From NCBI GenBank assembly GCA_963921195.1, contig OY992540.1:11421766-11485765 (forward strand): 64,000 bases of DNA. Direction: 5' to 3'. This document shows, one piece after another, positions 1-11,239 of this stretch; the stretch's first letter is position 1; every line of letters begins with the position of its first letter. A program made the translations under genes and the position numbers. The DNA is from Pegoplata infirma. Taxonomy: Eukaryota > Arthropoda > Insecta > Diptera > Anthomyiidae. The notes below the pieces were generated by a model. It did no database searches. It was given only the letters and a program-made list of their open reading frames with translations, and had not been told where the DNA came from.

Positions 1-94
1 ACAAATTTAAATTTAAGATTATTTATATGTTGTCTGTTTTGGTCAAAAACTTCGATTTTATTGGTTTTACGGATGCTAAAACTGATTTCTGAAT

Positions 95-310
95 TGAAGA
101 TTTGAAATTCAAAATGGCGGATATTCTTTTGTTATTTTTAACTAATTGTACTTAAATTAATATTTTCGATGTATTTAGGGTTGGCAATTACAAGTAAGAG
201 CTCAAAATTTTTAAATTCAAAATGCCGGATCCAATATGGCGATAAATAAAATATTAAGTTAATTAAGCAAGATTTTTTGAAATCAAAATGGCGGATCCAA
301 AATGTAGGAC
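95..310. repeat. diverged short tandem repeat (AAAATGGCGGATCC type)
   Basis: Three loosely spaced copies of a phrase like TTGAAATTCAAAATGGCGGAT occur near 103, 208 and 276, about 70-105 bases apart. The open frame crossing them on the minus strand repeats the same residues for this reason and is not a gene. The sequence on either side, 1-95 and 310-590, is AT-rich with nothing I recognise. Confidence 0.5.
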
Positions 311-597
311 ACAGCTTTTTAAAAAAAATTAGAATTTTTACATTCCTTAATTTTATATAAATCCTTCTTTTTGCTTTTATCAAACGATTTTAATAAAATA
401 TTTCCCTTTTAAATGCGTCAAAAAGTTCATACATTCAGTGGCAAATTTAAGAGAGAACTTTTTTATTTCTAATAAGCATTTGCCATCCTAAATGTACAAA
501 TAATGCTGCTAGCTAACAATTTCATAAAAAATATTTAAAATGATATCGCCAAAATGTGCCCGCTTAAATGCGTTCCCAGTTTTAATGTTAAGCACTA

Positions 598-955
598 AAG
601 ATGAACGCTGGTCACGTGAATTACGCGTAATCAAAAGTGATCGTAATTCAAATATTTTGTTCGTGAGTGATAAGTAAGTGAGACATTTTTTGCGTGAGTG
701 AGTCGTAGTGAGTAGCATTTTTAGCGTGAGTCAAAATTATTTAATTGTGTTGTTTCAGTTTTATTTAAATAAAATATGATTAGCATGAGTCACGCGTGAG
801 GGTACGTCACATATGAGTGGTGTATTGTTTACTCACGTAAATAGTGTGTAAGTGTGAGAAAAAAAAACAATTGAGTAAATTGTGTTTTTTTTTTGCGTGG
901 GCGGGAGTTAACGTGAGTCAAAATTCACTCACGTTCCCATATCCAGTTATCACAG
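598..955. mobile_element. GTGAGTG-rich hAT-like MITE, older copy
   Basis: The segment is dominated by GTGAGT/ACTCAC words and ends in CACTCACGTTCCCATATCC, a variant of the terminus CATCTCT seen at 48751-49207 and 12411-12526. Its left end (AAGATGAACGCTGGTCACG) is degraded and no target duplication is visible, so the left border is approximate. Family membership is inferred from the shared end and the GTGAGTG interior. Confidence 0.45.
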
Positions 956-991
956 CAATATTGTCAAAGTGGGAAATTTTTTATTAGAAAT

Positions 992-1489
992 TAGTGTCCG
1001 ACCGAATATTCGGCTTCGGCCAAAAAGCACTATTCGGCCACTATTCGGCTTCGGCTACAATTTTGGCCGAATAGGCCGAATACCGAATAATTGTATAATA
1101 TTTGTGCTCACGTGTTGAAAAAACACTAAACTAACTTTGAATCACATTAGTAAGCCACAAAAACATTTTACTAAGTGTTTTTGCAACTAAAAACATTTTT
1201 TACATTCAAAAAAAAATTTCGGTCGAAAAAAATTAACACTCTAAAATATATTTTTTTACAAAAATGTCTAAAAAATTTGTTTGCTTAAAATAAAATCATT
1301 TTAGGAAACATTCTCATGCATTAGAGTATCCCGCCGCATCGAGTTTTATTTTTTTTTTTCTTGTTTGTACTACATAAATATATATATATTTTTTTTTAAA
1401 ATTCGGCTTCGGCTTCGGTTTGGCCGAATAGTGAAAATTTGGCCGAATATTCGGCTTCGGCCAAAAAAGGTGTATTCGGTCGGACACTA
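992..1489. mobile_element. hAT-type MITE with 8-bp target duplication
   Basis: The inverted ends read TAGTGTCCGACCGAAT and ATTCGGTCGGACACTA. They are flanked by an exact 8-bp direct repeat, TTAGAAAT, at 984-991 and 1490-1497. An 8-bp duplication and a short TA-starting terminus are typical of hAT elements. The 498-bp interior has no coding capacity; both ends repeat GGCCGAATA/TATTCGGCC, so each end is itself strongly self-complementary. An autonomous partner is not in this window. Confidence 0.85.
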
Positions 1490-1497
1490 TTAGAAAT

Positions 1498-1725
1498 CAA
1501 TAGAAAAAAAATTTTGAAGTTCCATTTTAGGGCACTTCTAAACGCTATATTTTGGTTTATTGCCTCTATGTCAGAAGTTTATGAACAGTCGCACAAGATC
1601 GCAAAAATGTGAATAGAATACATTGTTAGAGACAGTTTGTCAATATCATTTGGACTTTTATGGACTTTGGTGTTTAAAAAAGGCTGATTTCAACAAACAT
1701 ATGAATTTCCATAATTTATTTAAAA
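1498..1725. other. unannotated AT-rich DNA
   Basis: No open frame, RNA motif or recognisable repeat was seen between the hAT-type MITE and the mini-me copy. Confidence 0.4.
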
Positions 1726-4320
1726 ACAAGTAAAAAAGTTAAATGATCACTCCACAACGTAAAAAAAGTTTACTTGAAAAAAAAAAAAAATTTTGAAAAA
1801 AAAAAATCCGCAAAAAAAAAAATACACAAAAAAATTCGGCGAATTTTTTTTTTTTTTTGTGATTAAAAAAATATGTTTGTACTTGTTTATATGCCATTCG
1901 GTGATCAATTCTGTTCACATGTGTCACCCAGCAGCCGAATTAAAGCATTTTGTATATTTAGGTTATGTTGAATGTACCAAAATTTTCGAGGTGTCCTTAC
2001 ATTTTCTTTCATAACTTTTGAACCGATGAACCGATTTCGCTCAAATGCAATACCAAACTACTTAGGGCAACAACAAGTAAATATGCTAAATCTTATCTGT
2101 GTAATACTTTGGCCGTGATCACCATTTCCACAGACGGACAGACAGACGGACATCGCTATAATGTCTAAAAATCGATCACTGATCAATAATATATATGGGG
2201 CATTCCAAGCCAAATCACTCACTTTTAGACCCGACCCCTTTCGATTTATTTTATTTTTGGATATGTCTTAGTACTTATTAAATGCAACTTGGACACCAAT
2301 TTTCAGCCTTTTATTTCAAGATGGTGTTGAGTAATCAATTTTTCAAAATGGCGATTTTCTCAAAAAAATTCAAAAGTTGAAATTTTTAATTAATTTTGAC
2401 CATTAAAAAATATAAATATTTTAAAAAAAGTTGGACAACATTTTGTTGGTATTTAAATGTAGTTTTAGAAAAAAAATATGAAAAAATTATTCGAATTAAT
2501 TATCACATATTTTTTGACGTTTAAAAATTAAAATCGACTTTTTGGAAAAGTCCGATACCTTCGATTTTTTTGTAAAAAACAAAAAAAATTCTACTCACAA
2601 TTATTTCTATTTTTTTTTAAATTTTAAAAATTGCACCTTTTATTTTTTGGCTCTGATTTATTTTATATGGAGCTCCAAAAAAAATAAATTGGTAGATATT
2701 GACGCTACCTTACCCTAGATATATTCATTTCGAGGTAAAAATACGTCTCACAAAAATTTAGAATGATCGGAAAGGGGTAAGGCGTTTAGCATGGTCCTTG
2801 AAGTTTAAAAAACGAATTACAAGGAAAAATATGAATTTGTTTCTGTTTTCGCAATATTTTTGGTATTTTAAGTTAAGTTTTATTTCAAGCAATTACAGAA
2901 TTATGATGTAGAGTAAAATGCTCTTCTAATAAGGTACTAAAAACTAAAATCGGTTGAAAATCAGCCAAGTTATTACAACTTCCCCAGGCATCTAACGTAT
3001 GGCAGACAACTTGATTAAGAAATACAATCCGATTTTTGAAATTCATTGAAATTTTCTACTGTAATAACATTTTTTTATTCTTCAAGTTCATATGTAATTT
3101 GATGACAAGTATTTTTCATATTGTGTTTTGCTAACATGTTTTAAATTAATACTAAAAATGCCTGCATTTTCAACACCCTTTTAAAATCTCTATTTTAAAA
3201 AAAAATTTTTTTTTTTTTGTTTTAAAATTTGGAAAAACCAAAAAACTATTACACTGAAACACGAATAATGAAAAAATGTTATTACAGTAGAAAATTTCAA
3301 TAAATTTAAAAAAACGGACTCGTATTCTTTAATCAAGCGGTATGACACACGCTAGATGCCTGGGGAAGTTCTAATAACTTGGCTGATTTTCAACCGATTT
3401 TAGTTGTTAGTACCTTATTAGAAAGGCATTTTACTCTACATCATAATTCTGTAATTGCTTGAAATAAAACTTAACTTAAAATACCAAAAATATTGCAAAA
3501 ACAGAAAAAAATTCATATTTTTCCTTGTTATCCGTTTTTTAAACTTCAAGGACCATGCTAAACGCCTTACCCCTTTCCGCTCGTTCTTAATTTTTGTGAG
3601 ACGTATTTTTACCTCGAAATGAATATATCTAGGGTAAGGTAGCGTCAATATCTACCAATTTATTTTTTTTGGAGCACCATATAAAATAAATCAGAGCCAA
3701 AAAATAAAAGGTGCAATTTTTAAAATTAAAAAAAAAAAAATAGAAATAATTGTGATCACATCTCGAATTATGGCTTAAAAGTTACGTAATTTAGAGTAGA
3801 ATTTTTTTAGTTTTTTACAAAAAAATCGAAGGTTTCGGACTTTCCCAAAAAGTCGATTTTAATTTTTAAACGTCAAAAAATATGTGATAATTACTTCGAA
3901 TAATTTTTTCATATTTTTTTTCTAAAACTACATTTAAATACCAACAAAATGTTGTCCAACTTTTTTTAAAATATCTATATTTTTTAATGGTCAAAATTAA
4001 TTAAAAATTTCAACTTTTGAATTTTTTTGAGAAAATCGCCATTTTGAAAATGATTACTCAACAGTTGAGTAATCAACTTAAAATTGATTACTCAACACCA
4101 TCTTGAAATAAAAGGCTGAAAATTGGTGTCCAAGTTGCATTTAATAAGTACTAAAACATATCCAAAAATAAAATAAATCGAAAGGGGTCGGGTCTAAAAG
4201 TGAGTGATTTGGCTTGGAATGCCCCATATACATTATGTGGTCCTAGACCGATATTTCGATGAGCTACAAACGGAATGACAAACTTACATATACCCTCTAT
4301 CACTGAGTGGAGGGTACAAA
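1726..4320 (+). mobile_element. mini-me/DINE-1-like element, split by a foldback
   Basis: The copy starts at CAAGTAAAAAAGTTAAATGA, passes the diagnostic phrase ATAACTTTTGAACCGATGAACC (about 2012), a GACGGACAGACAGACGG proto-microsatellite (about 2133) and a TA-rich run. It resumes at 4227 with GTGGTCCTAGACCGATATTTCG and ends in GGAGGGTACAAAA. The 2,031 bases between 2196 and 4226 belong to a later foldback. Mini-me elements are known dipteran repeats with a TA run and a GTCY run, possibly related to non-autonomous Helentrons; that classification is from memory of the family. Confidence 0.75.
2196..4226. mobile_element. foldback element, TGGGGCATTCC ends, TA target
   Basis: The ends are TGGGGCATTCCAAGCC and its complement, flanked by TA (2194-2195 and 4227-4228) within an ATATAT run of the mini-me. 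The two arms are complementary almost throughout, each about 950 bases, meeting near 3200. The arms carry ACTTCCCCAGGCATCTA and CTCACTTTTAGACCCGACC, both found again in reverse order. It encodes nothing; the 70-residue minus-strand frame near 3436-3648 reads along an arm. It shares its terminus with the elements at 18845, 45890 and 61580. The superfamily is not certain; a TA duplication would fit Tc1/mariner. Confidence 0.8.
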
Positions 4321-5395
4321 AAAAAGACTTTTTGGTAGTTTATCTCAAGTGTGGGACAAACATCGCAGAAAATTTGGAAAAATATTGTGTTGGACTACAA
4401 AAAAAAAAATAAAAAAATTTGTTTCATTAATTAAAAATATAAAAAAATCTCAAACTTTGACTTAAACATCATGCAAAAAAAACTTTAAGCTACAATAAAA
4501 ATATATCAAAGGTGGACAAAATTCAAAATTTCGACATTCTGAAAAAATATTTTTAAATATGTGTTGCCTTTTAGCCCTTATTGGCCAAAAAATGGAAATC
4601 CTGGCCAACAGTGCGTTATAGCAGTATTTAAAGCAGTAGTCGGCAGAAAGAGAGTTTATGAATGCATTCATTTATAAATATGAATGTGTTGGTGTATTTC
4701 ATAACCGTTGAAAGCTAACATGCAAATGAATGAAACATTTCAATTTTTTACGTTCTTTCTTGGGAGTTTTATTGACATATGCATTGTAAACGTGAAAAAA
4801 GCCGATTGTTTTCGGATCCGGGTGCCTATGTGCACCGAATAGGCACTGCCGATCACTGGTTTAAAGTAGTAATGTAAGAGTGTTACACATGTTAGAGAAA
4901 AAATTAGCTTTTTAATAGTAGATGCCATTTTTTTTGCTTTGATTTTTAAAACAATACATTTGTAATTTTGAGTACTTAAGTAATTGATACCATTTTTATT
5001 TTTTAAATACTCAGTTTAATTGAATGTTTTTTTTTTGTTTTTTCTGTTTATAATTTTTCAATTAACTTCAATTTAATTTTCCCCCACAACATAACTGATG
5101 AACGAAAGTACGTTTCAAAGAATAATGATAAATCAGAAAGTAAACATTTGAATTTTTCTGCTACAAATTAAAAGCACATTTAATCAGAGTATTTATTTAA
5201 CGCTTCATTTATCAAATAAAAACTACACTGTTTACTTAGGAAAATATAAAGAAAAGTACAGGAAAAACAAATGTAAAAAGAAAATACATGACTGCTTAAC
5301 AAACAGGGAAACTTAATTGACGTGATCGCTTGGAAAACATGTTGAAAATGGAGAAGAGGAGCCGTAAAAATTCAATATTTGGCTGAGAAGAATAT
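4321..5395. other. unannotated AT-rich DNA
   Basis: No gene or repeat is supported here. Small minus-strand frames (69 and 62 residues, 4462-4928) have no family signal, no splice context and ordinary AT-rich composition. Confidence 0.4.
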
Positions 5396-5975
5396 CACAA
5401 TCAATAATATAAGATTATTTTTAGATTTTTTCCAAAATTTTATTTTTTTCAAAGTTTTTAAGGATTTGGCTTGATTTTCCTAAACTTTTCTCATGTTTCC
5501 GATCTGATTTCTGAATTTTCTTAATTTTCTTAATTTTCCGGATTTTTTTTTTAATTTCTTTGTTTTTTTTTCTTGAAGTTACCGAGAATTATTTTAATTG
5601 CTTCTTAATTTAGAATTTTTTTTATGTTTGTTTTTTAATTTTTTTCGATCGTTTTTTATGTTTTCACAATTGTTCAAAATGTTCCTAATTTAGAAAATGC
5701 TTCAGCATTTTTTGAATTTCCTTGAATTTTTCCAATTTTTTTCTCAATTTTACAAAATTTTTCTGAATATTTCGGGATTTTCAGAATTTTTCACTAATTT
5801 TTAGTTTTTGTTTTAATTTTTGTGAATTTTCAAAATTTTTCATTGTATTTTCAATTTTTCCTATATTTTTCTAAATTTTTTTTTTCCGATTTTTCAAAAC
5901 TTTTCCGATTCTTAATTTACAATTTTTTCTCCAAATTTCTAAAATTTTTTAAATTTCCCTAATTTTTTTTTTCTC
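5396..5975. repeat. T-rich low-complexity tract
   Basis: Hundreds of bases built of loose variants of TTTTTCNGAATTTTC. The same cryptic pattern returns at about 8530-8800, 9150-9345 and 12880-12970. It has no fixed period and looks like slippage-derived DNA. Confidence 0.6.
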
Positions 5976-6983
5976 AAAAATTGATATCTAGCTCTTCTCC
6001 TGCTAAAATGCATGTTTTTAGGCTATGTTGTCCTAGAAAAATACATCAACTACAAATTCTACCATTTCTTTTTTTATCCAAACCAAGGTAAATTTATTCA
6101 TTTATACGAGATCAAGTTTATACAATTTTCCCTCTTTGCAAACATATGTATGTATATTAAATCATTTCTGTATTTTTTTTTTTTTTTTTTCAGAACTCAT
6201 ATAGACGCATACCATCCGTCCTTCATAACATATGGAAAAACTCACACAACTTTAACATCAAAAAAAAAAGTCTAACAAGGAAAAAGGAAACAAAAATCAC
6301 AAAAATTTCAAGGTTACCAAAGGCCAAAAGGAACAAAATATACGGTTTCTTACATGAAAAAAAAAAAATAACTAAATAAATAAATTTACATAACTAATAG
6401 AAATATTTTTTTTTTTGACAAAGTTCAAAAAATAAGTTCAATACATTAGTTTAATCAAATTTAAAAGTACAATAAAATAAATTTCAATTATTATAAATGG
6501 AAAATATGCAAAAAAAATGTTCAATTTAGCGATCAAAAAAGAAAATAATCAACGATGGTGGACGTTTCAGCGTGAGTCAGAAAATATTAAATTACAGGAC
6601 CAATAAAGTCCTATAAAAGCAGCTGCTATCCCCTACCCTCCCTTCAAATTAAGAACAAAAAAATTTTAAAAAAATCCGCCATTTATATTTGTTCCACCCT
6701 ATTGCACTCTTGTATGAAAAGCTTCATATTTCCTTAACTTTACAAGTGAAAAAAATAACGCCCTACGAGTTTTTCAATAAATTAACACTTACCAAGCAAG
6801 GAAAGGCGAACAAAAGACACCAAGAAAGTTTAAAAACCATTTAATATTTTTTTAATTATTGTTCGTGGGTTTTTCTTTTTTTTTCTAGCTACACCTATCA
6901 AATTTTTTAACATTCCACACAGAAAAAAATTAAAACACAAAATTAAATTTTTCTTCTACATTTTTTCAACTTGAACCATTATA
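5976..6983. other. unannotated AT-rich DNA
   Basis: Nothing is supported as a gene. A TATAAAAG word at about 6612 is not followed by any open frame, so I do not call a promoter. Confidence 0.35.
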
Positions 6984-7175
6984 ACAAGTAAGAAAGCAAT
7001 ATTCGGCTGTGCCGAATCTTTAAATACCCTCCACCATTGTAATGATTAAAAAAACAAAAAAGTTTGTTTTATTTATACCTCAGGAAATAAAAAAGTACCA
7101 AAAAGTGTACTTTCGGTACTTTTAATTAAAGTTACTTTTTATAAAAGGTACTTTTTATTAGTCCCACACCTAACT
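6984..7175 (+). mobile_element. mini-me 5' fragment (GCTGTGCCGAATC subfamily)
   Basis: It begins CAAGTAAGAAAGCAATATTC, followed by GGCTGTGCCGAATC and ATACCCTCCACCATTG, the standard start of this mini-me subfamily. It runs into the first few units of the GGTACTTTTTATAAAA motif and then stops. The same stretch is repeated at 7856, on the other side of a foldback. Confidence 0.7.
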
Positions 7176-7203
7176 ACTTGTTCCAAACTTTATTTTGACA
7201 AGC

Positions 7204-7855
7204 CAGTGGGGGTGTTCTGTAATTTATGCGAAAAGTTTTCGCATCGAAAAGTATGAAACAAAAAATTCCATCGTTTCTCGATTCTGGAAAAAAAGTTGTT
7301 TCTGTATATCAATGCGAAAACGGCAGCATTTTTATTGGAATATTCCAAATCAGCTGTCAAAAAGGTAAATAAGGCGAGAAAATAATAAAAATCACAACAA
7401 AAAAAAAACGCAATTTCACATTTTTTTTTAAACAACACTCGTAACATTGGCAAACAAAAATGAAATAATAAATTAAATTATGAAAATAATGTGTAGTATA
7501 TCATTAATAATATTAGTTGATAGTATTTTCTTGAAAAAAATATTGTTTTTTATTTATTATAACTCAAAAGTTGTTTAATTTACGAAATATCGCACCATTT
7601 TTAAATGTGAGTGATTTTGACACTTCAACTTCAAAAGTTTTCGATCAATTGGTTTACAGAAACAGTTTTTTTCGCATCTTTCCAATAATTTTGAAAAAAA
7701 AATCATATTTGACAGAAAGTTTCCGCATAACAAAATTACAGAAACAGTCGAATGCGAAAAGTCAGGTTTTGTGCTGATTCACGATGTTTCTGTTTCGTTT
7801 TTCATGTTTCAGGTGAGAAATCTTTCGATTCGAGAGTTATAGAACACCGCTACAG
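7204..7855. mobile_element. imperfect foldback, GGTGTTCT ends
   Basis: Left end CAGTGGGGGTGTTCTGTAA and the complement of the right end, CTGTAGCGGTGTTCTATAA, are similar; inside, TGCGAAAAGTTTTCGC-like and GTTTCTG words recur in inverted order. The CAG start is hAT-like but I find no matching target duplication, so the class is open. Two short opposite-strand frames fall in its arms. Confidence 0.5.
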
Positions 7856-7985
7856 AAAGCTATATTCGGCTGTGCCGAATCTTTAAATACCCTCCACCAA
7901 TGTAATGATTTAAAAAACAAAAAAGTTTGTTTTATTTATACCTCAGGAAATAAAAAGTACCAAAAAGTGTACTTTCGGTACTTTT
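7856..7985 (+). mobile_element. mini-me 5' fragment, second copy
   Basis: It is nearly identical to 6990-7140 (GGCTGTGCCGAATC, then ATACCCTCCACCAATG, then TTATACCTCAGGAAATAAAA) and leads directly into the 16-bp minisatellite. Its first bases are missing, consistent with the foldback boundary at 7855. Confidence 0.7.
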
Positions 7986-8440
7986 AATAAAATGTACTTT
8001 TAATGAAAGGTACTTTTTATAAAAGGTACTTTTTATAAAAGGTACTTTTTATAAAAGGTACTTTTTATGAGAGGTACTTTTTATAAAAGGTACTTTTTAT
8101 AAAACGTACTTTGTATAAAAGGTACTTTTTATAAAAGGTACTTTTTATAAAAGGTACTTTTTATAAAATGTACTTTTTATAAAAGGTACTTTTTATAAAA
8201 GGTACTTTTAATAAAAGGTACTTTTTATAAAAGGTACTTTTTATAAAAGGTACTTTTTATAAAAGGTACTTTTTATAAAAAGTTCTCTTTATAAAAGATA
8301 CTTTTTAAAAAAGGTACTTTTTATAAAAGGTTCTTTTTATAAAAGGTACTTTTTATAAAAGGTACTTTTTATAAAAGGTACTTTTTATAAAAGATACTTT
8401 TTATAAAAGGTACTTTTTATAAAAGGTACTTTTTATAAAA
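7970..8440. repeat. 16-bp minisatellite (GGTACTTTTTATAAAA)n
   Basis: About 28 head-to-tail copies of the 16-base unit GGTACTTTTTATAAAA, with scattered variants such as GATACT and GTTCTC. The unit is nearly palindromic around GTAC (ATAAAAGGTACTTTTTAT). A few founder units already occur at the end of the mini-me fragment at 7090-7160, so the array seems to have grown from that element. Confidence 0.9.
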
Positions 8441-8825
8441 TTTTCACTTACAAGGAAAATCTCCCCAAAAATGTAAGTTTTTTTAGCAATAGTTGGCATA
8501 ACTAAAAATTTAATAAATATTGTAATTTCTGAGTGTTCTAGATTTTCTTCTTAGTACTTTCTGAATTTTCAAATAATTCCCAACAAAGTCCTAAATTTTT
8601 CAGATTTTTTAAATTTTTTAGAATTTAGAATTTTTTATTTTTTGAAGGCAAATCCGAATTGTTCAATATTTTTCCGAACTTTGCTTAATATTTTTGATTT
8701 TTACAAATTTTATATTGTTTTTAATTATTTAGAATTTAGAATTTTTAATTTTTTTTTTTTTTAATTTTGAAATTTTTTTAAGCAATTTGGATATTTGTTG
8801 ACAGTATATTGTTGACCTTTTTTGT

Positions 8826-9146
8826 TGTTGTGGTTTGTATTTGGTTAAGCTTGAGGTCGTTTATTATAAATTAAAAAAACTATATTAATTTTTATTTTTT
8901 TTATTATTTATATTTTGTACCCAATATTTCGAGGCAACTCCGTTTCTCATCTTCAGGGGATTTGTTTAAAATAAAAAACTAATTAAAAAGTTTTACGTCT
9001 GTCACCCTGTAAGCTTTCGATTGCAAGTCACGGAGTTGCCTCGAAATATTGGGTACAACATATATATAATAAAAAAATTAAAAATTAAAATTGTTTTTTT
9101 AATTTATAATAAACGACCTCAAGCTAAACTCAATACAAACAACAAT
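8826..9146. repeat. inverted repeat around a TTGCCTCGAAATATTGG motif
   Basis: The left arm (GTATTTGGTTAAGCTTGAGG at about 8838, later CCAATATTTCGAGGCAACTC) is mirrored on the right (GAGTTGCCTCGAAATATTGG, then CGACCTCAAGCTAAACTC). Arms are about 120 bases with a spacer of about 70. The phrases CATCTTCAGGGG and GAGGCAACTCCG resemble the 3' ends of insect retroelements, which I cannot confirm. Confidence 0.55.
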
Positions 9147-9438
9147 TTGGATATTTTTAATATTTTTGAAAATTTTTCATAATGGTTTTGATTTCTCCAG
9201 ATTTTTTTCGGAGTTTTTTGATTTTTTTCAGATTTTTTTTTTTCTATATTTTCTGATCTTTTTTGATTTTTTCAGAATTTTTGAAAAAAATAGTTTTTTT
9301 TTTGAATATTTTCTGAGTTTTTTGAATTTTTCCGAACTTTTCTAACATAAAGCTTACTATGCTCCTTGTAGTATAGCATGTCAATTTTACTAAAGAGTCT
9401 TCAGAATGAACTCCTTAAGCATTTCAAAACTCCATTTT

Positions 9439-9475
9439 TACCCAGCAAAAATTAATTTAGAATATCATAGTTAGT
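9439..9475 (+). mobile_element. left end of a TACCCAGCA element
   Basis: TACCCAGCAAAAATTAATTT matches the terminus of the elements at 12154, 47381 and 54268. The complementary end belonging to this copy was not found, so it is a broken end. Confidence 0.4.
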
Positions 9476-9494
9476 AAATTAGTAAAGGATATAA

Positions 9495-9978
9495 CACACA
9501 AAAAATTATTGGATAAAAATTTTCAATTAAATGTATTGATTAACAAAATTTAAATGAGTCAATCAATGTTTTGATTAAAATTTTTGTTATTTTTTGTTAC
9601 AAATTTTCAACATACCAGATTTTTTTTCGCTTTAATTTATTTGAATAGATTAATTCAAAAATATACAAAATAATCGGGCTTTACTTTTTTTCTTAATGGC
9701 AACATATTGGAAAGCAAAAAAGATGATTTTTTTTGATAATTTGGTAATAAGCTTACAATTGATTTGTTAAATCAATCATTATTTTGATTGACTTTAAATA
9801 AAAAATTGATCAAATTTTTGATCAAAATCGAAAAAATGTTTGATTGAAAAAATTTTCAATCAATCACCTACAATTTGATGATTGATATAACAATTTTTTT
9901 AATTGGAGGAATTTCAATCAAAAAATTGATTGAATCCGCGTTTTTGTTGATTGAAATTCGTTTCAAATTTTTTCTGTG
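9495..9978. mobile_element. CACA(G)AAAAAATT MITE with TTGATTGA interior
   Basis: Ends CACACAAAAAATT and AATTTTTTCTGTG are complementary apart from one base. The interior is full of TTGATTGA/TCAATCAA words on both strands. The same terminal type frames the elements at 43330, 44824 and 50514. No coding frame is present. Confidence 0.6.
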
Positions 9979-9984
9979 AACGAT

Positions 9985-10035
9985 CTCGAGCTGTAATAAA
10001 CCTACTCAAAATATAATATTTTAACGGTCGAATCT
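9985..10035 (+). repeat. direct repeat, left copy
   Basis: The stretch containing CTCGAGCTGTAATAAACC and TACTCAAAATATAATATTTT, ending at GGTCG, recurs in the same orientation at 11905-11953 with few changes. The two copies enclose 1.9 kb. They could be old terminal direct repeats or one dispersed repeat present twice. Confidence 0.6.
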
Positions 10036-10236
10036 GTTTTTAATATTTTTGTTGGTTATTTGACGATCGTGATCTTACTACGATGGTACAATTTTCTTCT
10101 TCTTATTCTCAATGGGAGTAGAGTCGAATATGTATAAATATTTTGTTTTGGACGTTTGCAATTCCATTTGCTACTTACTATTTGCTAAATAGTTTTGACA
10201 ATGGAATCTGACAAATTCCGAAACACGTGTCGATTA

Positions 10237-10366
10237 AGTGCCAGTTTACAGAAGACGAACGATAAACAGGAACGAAAATTTTACATGAATTTTGTTGTTG
10301 TTACAATAACAAAACACATGCAAAATTTTCGTTCGTATGTATCGTTCGCATTCTGAAACTGGCACT
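10237..10366. mobile_element. small MITE, AGTGCCAGTTT ends, TA target
   Basis: AGTGCCAGTTTACAGAAGACG and its near complement enclose a GTTGTTGTTACAATAAC spacer. TA flanks both ends (10235-10236, 10367-10368). At 130 bp it is almost a single hairpin. TA duplication suggests Tc1/mariner mobilisation. Confidence 0.7.
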
Positions 10367-10444
10367 TAGTCTTGCAAAAATGACCAACATAAATAATTTG
10401 AAACAGAAAAATTGCACTATTAAACATTTTGAAAAAAACCTGAT

Positions 10445-11040
10445 GCGACTGGGACGCGAACTTACACTTTTAATTGCAATTGTTCTAGTGATCACAAATC
10501 TGGTCTCAAAACTTTTCCATCCATCACATCAGGTTTTGAGAAAATTGAGGTCAAAGTTAAAAAATCGCCGTTTTAGGCATTTTTGACAACCCATTGCGGA
10601 TGACCCCAATGTTATAGCGACTTAAAAGTAAGTCGAGGTTAAATCTTAAACATTGCTCTTTAGAATGCTGCACTCTTTTGGTCAGTCGCATTAACCTTTA
10701 GGGCACCTATTGTCTTTTAATGATATCTTATTCTCAAGAACCGTCTTATGAAAAGAACTATATGCGAATCGAACGCCACCTTATACACATGATTACAATT
10801 ATTCTTCTGATCACAAATCCGGCCTTCAAACTTATCCATTACATCAGATTTTTGAGAAATTTTTAATACAAAAAAAATCACGTTTTCGGATATATTTGAC
10901 AACTTATGGAGGATGAACCCGATGTGTTAACGACTTAAAAATAAGTCAAGTTTGAAGCTCAAACACTTCTCTTTAAGATGTATAACTTATTCGATCAGTC
11001 GCTTCAACCCTTGAGCACCAATTGTTTATATTAATCTCGA
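10445..11040. repeat. diverged tandem repeat, unit about 315 bp
   Basis: Landmarks recur in order: GATCACAAATC at 10489 and 10808, TCCATCACATCAG at about 10519 and its variant CCATTACATCAG at about 10838, CAGTCGC at 10683 and 10996. Identity is moderate, so the duplication is old. A third, inverted copy of the first part follows at 11095. Confidence 0.6.
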
Positions 11041-11094
11041 CTTATTTTAAAGTAGCCATCACCTCGGTTTCATTCGCTTATTTTTTTTTTTTCC

Positions 11095-11205
11095 TAAAAC
11101 CCTGATGTGATGGAAAAGTTTGGAGACCAAATTTTTTACCAGCAGAACTATTATAATCAAGTGTATAAGGTCGCGTCCCAGTCGTATTTTCGTTGTTTGG
11201 TAGTG
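11095..11205. repeat. inverted copy of the 315-bp repeat unit
   Basis: CCTGATGTGATGGAAAAGTTTGGAGACC is the complement of the 10505-10535 stretch, and CGCGTCCCAGTCG complements the 10445-10460 stretch. The whole 10.4-11.2 kb block is therefore a decayed foldback. Confidence 0.55.
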
Positions 11206-11239
11206 TAATTTTCTTGAAAATTATTCTATGAGAATATTA

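Noticed and set aside
6605..6640. TATAAAAG as a promoter
   Set aside because: No initiator at the right distance, no open frame or RNA downstream; in AT-rich DNA the word is expected by chance.
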